Source: Desulfobacca acetoxidans (GTDB lineage Bacteria; Desulfobacterota; Desulfobaccia; Desulfobaccales; 0-14-0-80-60-11). From it: DNA of 12,967 nucleotides. The translations under genes and the position numbers were made by a program. This document shows, in pieces, positions 1 to 7,952 of the stretch (its first letter is position 1; each line of letters opens with the position of its first letter). The notes beneath the pieces were generated by a model. The model searched no databases. It was not told the origin of the DNA and saw only the letters and a list, made by a program, of their open reading frames with translations. The DNA is taken from the NCBI GenBank assembly GCA_022736495.1, contig DZCR01000094.1, forward strand, positions 1 through 12,967, written 5' to 3'.

Positions 1-147
1 ACTCTAAGGGCCATTAGATTTTCCGGCGCCTGGTTACCTGCTCTTCTCTCGCTTACCATAACAAATCTGGGTCAATTGTCTGCTTCACCCCACCCGATAC
101 AAGATAATCTCCTTGACTGAACCTCGCAGAGTAGTTAGCCTGAATCT
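1..147. other. Upstream region of the glycosyltransferase operon, no gene seen
   Basis: I see no coding region, RNA gene or clear terminator here. A GATAAT hexamer lies at 103-108 and a TTGTCT at 76-81, but the 21-nt spacing is too long for an ordinary sigma-70 promoter. No good ribosome-binding site precedes the ATG at 148. Confidence 0.4.
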
Positions 148-1368
148 ATGACCGGCTTCTGGGTGGCAATTCCGACGTATTGGACCTATCCGGGGGGGAA
201 GGGGCTGGAAGCAGTGATCTTTGATCATCCCACCCCTCTGGATTCGCCAGGGACTCTCCGGCGAACTCTGGAGAGCCTCATCCCTCTCGTCTCCCCTGGG
301 GTTGAGGTTGGGGTAGTGGCCGCGGCCACGGCTCCTGCGCTGGAGGCGGCGGTGGCGCGCCGAGTGCGGGAGGTAATTGCGTCCCCGCCCCTGCCTTACC
401 TGGTAAGATTGTTTGCGGCCTCGCATCTTCAGATCCTCCAGGACTTCTGCCGGACCCAGGGGCGAGCCGAGTGGCTGCCTTTTTTTTCCCTGGGCGGTTA
501 CTCCCAGATACGCAATCTTACCTTGATCCTCGCCACTATTGGCGATGCAGGCGCCATGCTCAGCCTGGACGACGATGAAGTAATCGCCGATCCGAAATTT
601 TTGGCAAAAATCGAAGAAGACTTGGAATTATTGGGGCGAGAGCACCCTATTTTCGGGTTGGCCGGGGCTTACGAAAACGCTGACGGTAGCGTTCTACTCC
701 CCGAGCCCAACGATCCCTGGGCCGAGGCCTGGCCTAAGATGCAGTGGCTGAACGCCGCCCTGAAGGAACTGGTGTTGGACGGCCCCCGCCTGAAACCCAC
801 GCCTCTGGGATTTGGGGGCAACCTGGTGGTGCCCGCGGCCCTGGGACGCCGCCTCCCTTTCGACCCCGCTCTCACCCGGGGGGAAGACACCGATTACCTT
901 TTGAACGCCCGCCTGTTGCAGATCCCCTTCTTCTTGGACAACACCGTGCGCATCATCCACCTGCCGCCGGAAAAACCCCATCCCCCCTGGCTCAGACTGC
1001 GCCAGGACCTGATGCGGTTTTGTTATACCCGGCTAAAATTGCGCCAGCAGGAGCCGGGGCCGGGGCGGGCCGCGGTGACTCCCCAGGAACTCAAGCCCTA
1101 TCCCGGTAACTTTCTGGAAGATGACCTGGCCTTGCGAGCCTTTCTGAGCCACAATCTCCTTTCCAGGCACTACCTGGCCCAGGGCGACTCTGAGGCGGCC
1201 CTCCAGACTATGGAAAACCTGGCCATGATGGATCGCCTGGAACACGCAAACATCAACGTTTATCAAGCCTACCTGGAGACTGTAGGCCACTGGCAGGCTC
1301 TCCAGGATTGGCTGGCGCAGCCCGCGATCGCAGCCCAGGCCCGTCAGGCCCTGTGGGGCGACGCGTGA
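148..1368 (+). CDS. GT-A fold glycosyltransferase, acceptor unknown
   Basis: Predicted 406-residue cytoplasmic glycosyltransferase. The N-terminus begins with a strand ending in AIPTYW and continues into a DSPGTLRRTLESL segment, as in many family-2-type enzymes. The DDDE at residues 141-144 (context SLDDDEVIAD) fits the metal- and nucleotide-sugar-binding DxD site. A GGN at 223-225 and RGEDTDYL at 244-251 fit the acceptor-side ED motif. Residues 280-406 are mostly helical, with a TPR-like stretch around 335-395; I cannot assign its role. There are no membrane segments. The ATG at 148 is chosen because the first beta strand follows at once, although the ribosome-binding site is weak. The stop overlaps the GTG start of the next gene (GTGA), so the two are probably translationally coupled. 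Family membership is well supported; donor and acceptor are unknown. Confidence 0.8.
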   Translation: MTGFWVAIPTYWTYPGGKGLEAVIFDHPTPLDSPGTLRRTLESLIPLVSPGVEVGVVAAATAPALEAAVARRVREVIASPPLPYLVRLFAASHLQILQDFCRTQGRAEWLPFFSLGGYSQIRNLTLILATIGDAGAMLSLDDDEVIADPKFLAKIEEDLELLGREHPIFGLAGAYENADGSVLLPEPNDPWAEAWPKMQWLNAALKELVLDGPRLKPTPLGFGGNLVVPAALGRRLPFDPALTRGEDTDYLLNARLLQIPFFLDNTVRIIHLPPEKPHPPWLRLRQDLMRFCYTRLKLRQQEPGPGRAAVTPQELKPYPGNFLEDDLALRAFLSHNLLSRHYLAQGDSEAALQTMENLAMMDRLEHANINVYQAYLETVGHWQALQDWLAQPAIAAQARQALWGDA

Positions 1369-2456
1369 TCGCATCCCCCGAGGTGATCCGCCCCCAAAAC
1401 TGGGAGCGCGCCGCACCCCTGCCCGCCTTGGGTCTGATCCCTCCCGGCAGCTTTGATCCGGAAACGGTTATACGTCTGAAACAGGCGGCAAAGGCGCCGG
1501 TGCACCTGGTCTTTCCCCTGGGCCGCGCCCGGGAAGCCGGCAATCTGCGGGATCTGTTATTGACGCTGCAACCACTTTTTGCGACCCTCATCGATCAAGT
1601 CTGGGTCGCCTTCGGGGGGCAGCGCCCGGAAGGCTTAAGCCGCCTGACCGAAACCGTTCCCCAGGTCAAAATTTTTCCCGCGGCCAGGCTGCTGCCGCCG
1701 GACCAGCAGCACACTCCCCTGGGCAAAGGCGCGTCCATGCGGGCCTTCCTGTATCATCTGGTGATGACCGAGCAGGTGACCCAGCCCCGGGCCATAGTGG
1801 CCTTTATCGATGCGGATATCCGGCCCCCCTTCTTTTATCCCCGTTGGGTGGTGGACCCGGTGGGGGCCATCCTCTGGTTCCACACGGTGGAGGCGGCCAA
1901 GATCGTCTATCAGCGCCCCCACGGAGGCCGGCTGAACGCCATGCTCCGGTCCCTGTTGGCTTTATGCCCCCATCCCGGGGTGCAGGCCCTCCAGAAACTG
2001 GCGTATCTCTTGTCCGGGGAGATGGCGGGCACGCTAAAGTTTTGGACCAGACTACCCTTCAAGACCGGCTACGGGATGGAAACCCTGACCTTGTTGTCCT
2101 TCGCCCTGGACCGGCTGAGTCTGGTCCCCGGCACCCCGGACCTGGAACACCTGGTCCAGGTCTATGTGGGCCAAATGGATCACCGCCATGCCCCACTTAC
2201 CTCTACGCCCCGCAAGCCGGGTTTGGACCAGATGGCAGGGACCGTGTTCCACACCCTGATGGAGACCCTGATGGCGGCCGGCCTGTTGCATTGGCAGACC
2301 CCGCCGCTGCAAGAGCCCCGGCTTGTCATCCCGGTGCCCGACGGCGCTCATGGTGACCCCCTGACCTGGATGGAAGCGCCAGTGGGCGACGTCACCTTGC
2401 CGCCCCTGGCGGCCTGTCCCGAGGTGCAGCGGGTCTTGCAGGCGGGAGGCCCCTGA
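1365..2456 (+). CDS. GT81-like glycosyltransferase resembling glucosyl-3-phosphoglycerate synthase
   Basis: Predicted 363-residue GT-A enzyme. I start it at GTG 1365, which overlaps the previous stop as GTGA; an upstream TTG at 1308 would only add residues encoded inside the neighbour. Numbered from this start, the visible motifs are GKGASMRAF at 120-128, the DADI metal site at 149-152, YQRPHGGRLN at 182-191, LSGEMAG at 216-222, FKTGYGMET at 232-240 and a DHRH at 272-275. This order (GKG, DAD, RPxGGR, LSGExAG, PFxTGYGxE, late metal-binding His) is the pattern known for GpgS and related GT81 enzymes, which join glucose to 3-phosphoglycerate to start glucosylglycerate synthesis. No partner phosphatase gene (GpgP) is visible, so the product may instead be another glucoside. 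The 1-nt overlap with the next gene places it in a three-enzyme operon. Confidence 0.8.
   Translation: MIASPEVIRPQNWERAAPLPALGLIPPGSFDPETVIRLKQAAKAPVHLVFPLGRAREAGNLRDLLLTLQPLFATLIDQVWVAFGGQRPEGLSRLTETVPQVKIFPAARLLPPDQQHTPLGKGASMRAFLYHLVMTEQVTQPRAIVAFIDADIRPPFFYPRWVVDPVGAILWFHTVEAAKIVYQRPHGGRLNAMLRSLLALCPHPGVQALQKLAYLLSGEMAGTLKFWTRLPFKTGYGMETLTLLSFALDRLSLVPGTPDLEHLVQVYVGQMDHRHAPLTSTPRKPGLDQMAGTVFHTLMETLMAAGLLHWQTPPLQEPRLVIPVPDGAHGDPLTWMEAPVGDVTLPPLAACPEVQRVLQAGGP
2444..2449 (+). promoter_or_regulatory. Ribosome-binding site for the GT4 gene
   Basis: GGGAGG lies inside the end of the preceding gene, 6 nt before the ATG at 2456. It fixes the start of the third glycosyltransferase and supports coupled translation. 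Confidence 0.6.
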
Positions 2457-3469
2457 TGCGGGTGGCCCAGATTGCGCCGCCCTGGATTCCCGTGCCGCCG
2501 GTAACCTACGGCGGCACCGAACTGATGGTGGCCGCCCTGATTCGCGGGCTCAGGGACCTGGGGGTGGAGATCTGGCTGTTCAGCGCCGGAGACTCCAGCC
2601 TGCCCGTGCCTCAATTCGGCCATTTCTTGAAATCCTTCTGGCCGCCGGACAAGTTTTCCGAAAATCTGCACCTCTCTCACGCCTTCGCTCATCTCCGGCA
2701 GCAGCCGCCTTGGGTAATCCACTCCCACCTGGAAAACGCCGCGGGGTTCTGGACCCTGGCCCCGGCCGCGCCCCTGGTGATTACCATTCACACCCCCTTA
2801 TTCCCCATGAAACGGGACTATCTCCTCAGCTTCCCCAAGGTGCACCTGGTAACAGTGAGCGCCTTTCAGCAACGCCAATTGGAAGGGCATCCCCGTCTCC
2901 ACCTGATCCCGCACGGCCTCAACCTGGCAGACTATCCTTTTAAAGCCGACAAGGAAGATTTCCTCCTGTTCCTGGGACGCATCTACCCCGACAAGGGTTT
3001 GCATACGGCCATTCGCCTGGCCCGGGAGGCTGGGGTGCGCCTGGTCATCGCCGGGCCGGTCTTCGAGCCGGACCGGCCGTATTTTGACCAGCGGATTCGC
3101 GACCACATCGACGGAGGCCAGATCGTTTATCTCGGCCCCGCGCACCATGCCCGCAAGGTGGACCTGATGCGGCGGGCCAAGGCATTGGTGCTGCCCCTGG
3201 AAGTGGACGAGACCTTTGGGTTGGCCATGATCGAGGCCATGGCCTGCGGCACCCCGGTTCTGGCCTACGACCGGGGCGCGGTGCCCGAGGTGGTGGCCCA
3301 GGGCGAAACCGGCTTTGCAGTGCCCACTTATGAGCAGTTGCGGGACTGTCTCCCGCGGCTGACTGATCTCGATCCGCAGCGCTGCCGGGAGCACGTGGAG
3401 CGAAACTTCTCCCTGGACCACATGGTGAAGGCGTATCTTCGGCTCTACGACAACCTGGGGTCGGCGTGA
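2456..3469 (+). CDS. GT4 family (GT-B fold) glycosyltransferase
   Basis: Predicted 337-residue retaining glycosyltransferase of family GT4. The N-terminal domain opens with a strand (RVAQIAPPW), then the glycine-rich donor-loop motif YGGTE at 18-22. The C-terminal domain has LGRIYPDKGL at 173-182 with the basic residues that usually hold the donor phosphates, VIAGPV at 197-202, and the E-x7-E motif E252/E260 followed by AMACGTPVLA and GAVPEVV. The length is slightly below the usual 350-400 residues, but all expected motifs are present. There is no signal peptide or membrane segment, so it acts in the cytoplasm. The stop of the previous gene shares one base with this ATG. With its two neighbours it probably builds one glycoside or glycolipid; the sugars cannot be read from sequence. 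Confidence 0.88.
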   Translation: MRVAQIAPPWIPVPPVTYGGTELMVAALIRGLRDLGVEIWLFSAGDSSLPVPQFGHFLKSFWPPDKFSENLHLSHAFAHLRQQPPWVIHSHLENAAGFWTLAPAAPLVITIHTPLFPMKRDYLLSFPKVHLVTVSAFQQRQLEGHPRLHLIPHGLNLADYPFKADKEDFLLFLGRIYPDKGLHTAIRLAREAGVRLVIAGPVFEPDRPYFDQRIRDHIDGGQIVYLGPAHHARKVDLMRRAKALVLPLEVDETFGLAMIEAMACGTPVLAYDRGAVPEVVAQGETGFAVPTYEQLRDCLPRLTDLDPQRCREHVERNFSLDHMVKAYLRLYDNLGSA

Positions 3470-3603
3470 AGACGTGGCGCTGCCTTCTCGGCGGTGCTTA
3501 TGCCGGCAAGGGCGCTGAGGCCAGATTTCTCCGGCGCCATAATAAGCCTTAACTTCCGGCCTTTACTTCTCAGGCAACCCGGTTTATCCTGCACGGAAGT
3601 CTT
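3470..3603. other. Spacer between the glycosyltransferase operon and the MFS gene
   Basis: A 134-nt gap with no gene. An imperfect hairpin (CGGC with GCCG, roughly 3482-3508) could slow transcription but lacks a T tract. TTTACT at 3562-3567 and TATCCT at 3585-3590 are 17 nt apart and look promoter-like, but they would leave almost no leader before the ATG at 3604. Whether the two blocks are one transcript is undecided. Confidence 0.3.
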
Positions 3604-4914
3604 ATGTTTATCTCCCGGCTGGTGCTGAAATTAGGGCTCGTGCGGTTCGCCACGTCGTTTCTGGTGGTGTTGCTGGCCAATGTCTTAAACCGGGTGTTGA
3701 TTGTGGACCTGGCGGTGCCCGCGGCGCTGATTACCTTCAGCTTTGCCTTTCAACATGTGATGACCCCGGTGGGCCTGGTCACCGGCTATTTTTCCGACAA
3801 TTATCTCCTGGGGGGCCGCCACCGCGCCCCGTATATCTGGGGGGGCATGCTCCTCAGCGTGGCGGTTATGCCGTTTTTTCCCGCCTGGGCCCTGGACCTG
3901 GGGGCCCAGCCCCACAGCCGGGTCCTCCTGTACCAGGGGGTGCTGCTGTTCTCCCTTTTCGGCATCGGCACCACCGTGTCCGCCACCGCCATCAACGCCC
4001 TGTTGGTTGACCAGGTCCCGGAGGAAGACCGGGGCAATGCCCTGACCATGGTGTGGATTTTGACTCTCCTGGGGTTCATCGTGGGCTCCGCCTTAACCGG
4101 GGTGTTGTTCCCGACGTTTGATCCCCATAGCATCCGTAGGCTTTTCGACGTGGTCACCCTGGCGGTGGTGGCGATTACCCTTTGGGGGGCTTGGGACATC
4201 GAGCCCCGATGCCAGGGCCAGCCCGTCCACCGCCATGGCCAGATGCACTTGTGGCCCACCTTGAAATTTTTGGGCAGCAACCGGCAGGCCCTGGCCTTTT
4301 TCGCCTTTCTGGGCACCACCACCTTTTTCCTGGCCATTCAAACCTTCCTCCTGACGCCGTACGGGGGGGAAGTGCTGGCCCTGCCGGTGGCCAAAACCAA
4401 CCGGTTCGGAATATATACCAGTTACGGCATCCTGGCCGGTATGGTGGGAGTGCACTTTCTGGTCAGCCTCCGCCATTGGGGCAACAAGGTCATCCTGGTG
4501 AGCAGCCTGACCGTGGGCGCCGCGGCCTTCGGGTTGCTGAGTTTTACCTCCTTCAGGCCTGATGCCACCTGGGGCATCTATGCCCTCTGTTTCCTGGGGC
4601 TGGCCCGAGGATTTTACAACGTGGGGCTGTCCCACCTGACCATGAGCATGGCGCACCCCACCTTCAGCGGCATCTTTATGGGCCTGTGGAACCTGGCCAG
4701 CGGCCTGGCCCTGGCCGCCGGGGAAATGGCGGGGGGATTCCTCAAGGACCGGTTTTTTTATCTGTCCGGCAGCAATGCCGGGGCTTACGGCTGGGTGTTT
4801 CTGGCGGAAGGAGTAGGCCTGTTGGCCTGTCTCCTATTCCTGGCACCCCTGAACCTGAAGAAATACCGGCTCCAATTGGCGGTGCTGGTCGCCGGCGACA
4901 AGGTGAACCCATAA
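3604..4914 (+). CDS. PucC/BCD-type major facilitator membrane protein
   Basis: Predicted 436-residue inner-membrane protein with about twelve hydrophobic segments, the usual length and topology of the major facilitator superfamily. The loop GRHRAPYIWGG at 71-81 and the segment EEDRGNALTMVWILTLLGFIVG at about 139-160 match the pattern I know from the PucC / LhaA (bacteriochlorophyll delivery, BCD) branch, where the first loop reads GRRAPYIW and the second RRGRAVxxxW. In phototrophs these proteins help assemble light-harvesting complexes; no pigment or photosynthesis gene is visible here, so a different cargo is likely. A GGAAG sequence lies about 5 nt before ATG 3604. Only 14 nt separate it from the lipoprotein gene downstream. 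MFS membership is firm; the BCD placement is from motif memory. Confidence 0.75.
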   Translation: MFISRLVLKLGLVRFATSFLVVLLANVLNRVLIVDLAVPAALITFSFAFQHVMTPVGLVTGYFSDNYLLGGRHRAPYIWGGMLLSVAVMPFFPAWALDLGAQPHSRVLLYQGVLLFSLFGIGTTVSATAINALLVDQVPEEDRGNALTMVWILTLLGFIVGSALTGVLFPTFDPHSIRRLFDVVTLAVVAITLWGAWDIEPRCQGQPVHRHGQMHLWPTLKFLGSNRQALAFFAFLGTTTFFLAIQTFLLTPYGGEVLALPVAKTNRFGIYTSYGILAGMVGVHFLVSLRHWGNKVILVSSLTVGAAAFGLLSFTSFRPDATWGIYALCFLGLARGFYNVGLSHLTMSMAHPTFSGIFMGLWNLASGLALAAGEMAGGFLKDRFFYLSGSNAGAYGWVFLAEGVGLLACLLFLAPLNLKKYRLQLAVLVAGDKVNP

Positions 4915-4928
4915 CAGGGTGGGCAACA

Positions 4929-6296
4929 GTGGCCACGCTATGGTGCAAATCTAAAACTGCCATACTTGGGATCAAGGGGGCCGTCTGGGTCTTGCTGTTT
5001 CTCCATCTCCTGGGGTGCGGCCCGGCTCCGGAAATCCCTCCGTCCCGGACTATCACCTATACCTTCGACGCCCCCACCCTAGAGTTAATCCGTCTTTTGG
5101 CGCAGAAATCCAAAATTTCCCTCTATAAAAACTTCGACCGCAATTTTAAAGGGCTGCTGGTGCCGGAAAGCCTGCTCCCTTACGAGCCCTTTGTGCTGGG
5201 GCTTTCCACCGAGAGCAAAATCCCTACCGTCTTGCTCCTGGATGCTCCCTGGGTGCAGCGCTACGGGGTGGCGGGCTGGCTCTACGAATTGGAGCGCACC
5301 CGGGTTTTTAATAAGTCGGAGTTGGTGCCCGCGGTGGCCGAAGCTTTTTCCGTGTCCCTGACCCGGATTACCGGCCAGAAAGGCAAGGAACTGGTGGCCG
5401 TGCCCACTTACATTAAAGGAAATATCCTCTTTTATCGCGCCGATATTTTGAAGCGTTATAACCTGACTCCTCCCCGCACCTGGGACGAGTTAAGGGCCAT
5501 CTGCCGCAAGGTCCTGCCCCAGGAAAAGTCTTTGCAATATGGCCTGGTCATCCACGCCACCAACGCTCTCAACGATTTTTATCCCATCCTCTGGGGCTTT
5601 GGCGGTCGGGTCAACAATGACGACGGTGAGTTCGTCCTTCCCCAGAAGCCTAACGCTGATGCCTTCGTGGCGGGGCTCAAAGATCTCGTCAGTATGCAAG
5701 GGAGTATCATGCCAGGTCCCGCTGAGTTAAAAAAATTTGAGTCCGGGGGCAGCCTGCGGCAAGCTTTCTATCAGGGCCAGGCCCTGTTCATGATCAATTG
5801 GAACACCCGCATGAAAGACTTACACGACTTGATCGCCACCCAGCAGGGTCCGCCGGGGCGCCTCACCAATATCAGGCAGGCGGGTGTGGTCCCTATCCCG
5901 GCGCAGGCGGGGCAGCCCCGCCGCTTTGCCAACCTGGGCTCCTTCGGTTGGGCCATTAACCGCTTTTCCGTGACCAACCCGGAGATCATTAAACAATGCC
6001 AGCGGTTTATCCAGTTGGTGGCCGACGAGCAATTTCAGCTGCTGGCCGCGGAGACCCTGGGGCAGGTGCCATCGTTGCTCTCCGCCTTGGAGAAAGTCGC
6101 CAACCAAGAAGTATTGCAGGTCTATCACGACGCCTTTGCCCAGAAGGATATGGTCATTCGTCCCCGGCCCCACAGCCGCCGGATCAACAATGTGTTGGAA
6201 AAATACCTGCATGAGGCTTTGTTTGGCCGCATGACCCCGGAAGCGGCCCTAACCGGTGCGATCCAGGAGCTTAACAAAGACCAAGAAGCGCTATAG
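4929..6296 (+). CDS. Extracellular solute-binding lipoprotein, family 1 (sugar type), orphan
   Basis: Predicted 455-residue lipoprotein, starting at GTG 4929. The reading frame stays open upstream to 4686, but that part lies inside the MFS gene and encodes no plausible secretion signal; GTG 4929 has a purine-rich AGGGTGGG at 4916-4923 and gives a basic n-region, a hydrophobic core (VWVLLFLHLL) and a lipobox LLGC with Cys30. The mature part resembles maltose/glycerol-phosphate-type binding proteins: GNILFYRADILKRY, a PPRTWDEL segment, an ILWGFGG segment, AFYQGQALFMINW and FANLGSFGWAINR follow each other in the order seen in that family. Such proteins usually deliver ligand to two permeases of the MalF/MalG type, and none is present here. 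Its stop directly abuts the ATG of the sensor-like gene, so it may act as ligand receptor for that protein. The ligand is unknown. Confidence 0.8.
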   Translation: MATLWCKSKTAILGIKGAVWVLLFLHLLGCGPAPEIPPSRTITYTFDAPTLELIRLLAQKSKISLYKNFDRNFKGLLVPESLLPYEPFVLGLSTESKIPTVLLLDAPWVQRYGVAGWLYELERTRVFNKSELVPAVAEAFSVSLTRITGQKGKELVAVPTYIKGNILFYRADILKRYNLTPPRTWDELRAICRKVLPQEKSLQYGLVIHATNALNDFYPILWGFGGRVNNDDGEFVLPQKPNADAFVAGLKDLVSMQGSIMPGPAELKKFESGGSLRQAFYQGQALFMINWNTRMKDLHDLIATQQGPPGRLTNIRQAGVVPIPAQAGQPRRFANLGSFGWAINRFSVTNPEIIKQCQRFIQLVADEQFQLLAAETLGQVPSLLSALEKVANQEVLQVYHDAFAQKDMVIRPRPHSRRINNVLEKYLHEALFGRMTPEAALTGAIQELNKDQEAL

Positions 6297-7952
6297 ATGA
6301 CGACTAATCCGACGACCTTTATCCGCTATTCCTTACGGAACCGGCTCTTTGTCCTGGCCGGGGCCACTTTCCTGCTGTGCGCCGTGGTCATCCTGCTGTT
6401 CTTCCCCTTACTGAGCCTCACGTTAAACGGTCTCCAAAGCCGGACCCTCAAATCCATGCAAGAGGGCGCCGAAGTGCAGGCCACCACCATCGCCCGCCTC
6501 CTGGTCCTGGAGTTCTCTTCACTGAAGGGATTGATGCAGGTGACCCCCACGTCGAACACACCGGTGGATCAATGGATCAAGGATCTGTTGTGGGAAAAGG
6601 TCACCTTTAACGAAATTATCGAAGGGATCGAACTGATCCAGGGACAAGCAGACGCCCAGGGCCGGCACCTGACCTTCATGTTTTATCGCCGGGCGGCCCC
6701 GGAACTGAAGCCCATGCCAGGCCCCCAGAAACTCATGAAGTCATTTCATGGCCTGGAACTGGACCTCATCAACACTATCAGCGCCCAGCAGCGGGTGGAC
6801 AACCGCCTCCAGGAATCCGTCAACCGGGGCCCCAAACAAGAAGGGGAGATGCTGCTGCGCTATATGCCGGTGCACGTGCTGCTGGCGGATGAAGGCGCGG
6901 TCTATTGGGGCGTGGCCAAAATCGGCATCGATACCAGCCGCATGCGCCACCTGCTCCTGCTCCAGAGCGAAGAACAGGACCGCCTCCGCTCGGACATCTG
7001 GGTGGAGATCGTTCTGAGCCTGACCATCTCCGGGGTTCTGGCCATGAGCCTCATCTATTTCTGGGTGCGCTATATCACGGAGCCCTTGAAAGGCCTAAGT
7101 CTGGTGGCCGGGGACCTGAACAATGCCAAACCCGAAGAATTCGCTCTCTGGCTCGAGAACCTGAAACGAGTGGACCCCCGGGGGCAGGCCGAAGTGGTGG
7201 TAATCCAGCAGGTCCTCCAGCGCCTGGGCGCCGCTGTGCCCAAGCTGGGCCAGCGCCTGATTGACGACGAGGCCCGGGCCAGCCTGGGCCGGGTGATGGC
7301 CCGAGGACTTCCGGCGCTGCAAAGCCTCCAGGCCGATTTGCAGGAACTGGAACGGCAACTGGTCCTCGGGGTGGCCACCATGGACCTGCCCGCCCACCAG
7401 AAACTGGCGCTGATTCGGGCCCGACTTGAGATGGTCTTTGAAGATTTTGCGCATTTTTGGTCGGACCAGCCTGGAACCTGGGGCCAAGTCGATCTCGTCC
7501 CGGGGCTCGAGCGGGGCTGGCGCCTGGCGACCTTGGGGCTGTCCCGCGAAGTCCATCAACACTATAAGATCGCGCCCGTGCCATCGGTCTGGGGATCGGG
7601 CGCGGAACTGAACCTGGCCATACTTTATCTTTTGGATTTTGCCGTGGATCTCCTGCCTCCGGCCGGAGACCTGGGACTCTCGGCTGCGATTACTCCGGCA
7701 GCAGGGGTACGTTTGACGGTGTGGGTTTCCGGGGAACCCCGTTCACCGATGGAATGCCAAAACTGGTTGAATCCTTTCGGCGATCCCGGCGGCATCCAGG
7801 GGGGCCTGGGGCCGGCCCTGGCCGCAGCCATCGCCGCGCAGCACGGCGGTAGTCTCACGCTCGAGCCCCGTAAGGAAGGGGGGGTGGTATTTTCCCTGGA
7901 GTTGCCTCCCCCAGCCACCTCCCACCAGGAACCCCATGGACTTCCTTCGTAA
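6297..7952 (+). CDS. Sensor histidine kinase-like membrane protein, probable pseudokinase
   Basis: Predicted 551 residues. Membrane segments lie at about 18-42 and 234-256, enclosing a periplasmic sensor region of about 190 residues. A HAMP-like linker follows (257-315), then a two-helix region at 325-390 and an ATPase-like domain from about 395. The helix that should carry the phosphoacceptor reads ASLGRVMARGLPALQSL (328-344): the framework is right but the His is missing. The N box (437-451) reads LLDFAVDLL, with Asp where the conserved Asn should be; no DxGxG box is visible; the GGLGPALAAAIAAQHGGSL segment (502-520) keeps the G2-box shape. I infer a signalling or scaffold protein that does not phosphorylate itself. 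No response regulator is nearby. The ATG directly follows the lipoprotein stop with no gap, and the 3' end overlaps the permease gene by 17 nt. Confidence 0.75.
   Translation: MTTNPTTFIRYSLRNRLFVLAGATFLLCAVVILLFFPLLSLTLNGLQSRTLKSMQEGAEVQATTIARLLVLEFSSLKGLMQVTPTSNTPVDQWIKDLLWEKVTFNEIIEGIELIQGQADAQGRHLTFMFYRRAAPELKPMPGPQKLMKSFHGLELDLINTISAQQRVDNRLQESVNRGPKQEGEMLLRYMPVHVLLADEGAVYWGVAKIGIDTSRMRHLLLLQSEEQDRLRSDIWVEIVLSLTISGVLAMSLIYFWVRYITEPLKGLSLVAGDLNNAKPEEFALWLENLKRVDPRGQAEVVVIQQVLQRLGAAVPKLGQRLIDDEARASLGRVMARGLPALQSLQADLQELERQLVLGVATMDLPAHQKLALIRARLEMVFEDFAHFWSDQPGTWGQVDLVPGLERGWRLATLGLSREVHQHYKIAPVPSVWGSGAELNLAILYLLDFAVDLLPPAGDLGLSAAITPAAGVRLTVWVSGEPRSPMECQNWLNPFGDPGGIQGGLGPALAAAIAAQHGGSLTLEPRKEGGVVFSLELPPPATSHQEPHGLPS

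Noticed and set aside
76..108. Promoter TTGTCT / GATAAT before the first glycosyltransferase
   Set aside because: Spacer of 21 nt is too long; other pairings are worse.
669..1109. Several long open frames on both strands inside the first glycosyltransferase gene
   Set aside because: High-GC shadow frames rich in Gly, Pro and Arg, with no family motifs; the + strand gene explains the region.
3562..3590. Promoter TTTACT-17-TATCCT before the MFS gene
   Set aside because: Predicted start of transcription falls in the ribosome-binding site, and both hexamers match only 4/6.
4686..4928. N-terminal extension of the binding lipoprotein up to ATG 4686
   Set aside because: It lies within the MFS gene in another frame, gives a Pro/Gly/Arg-rich shadow sequence and would bury the lipoprotein signal 111 residues inside.
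7075..7584. Long - strand open frames within the sensor-like gene
   Set aside because: Pro/Arg/Gly-rich antisense shadows of a well-supported membrane protein.
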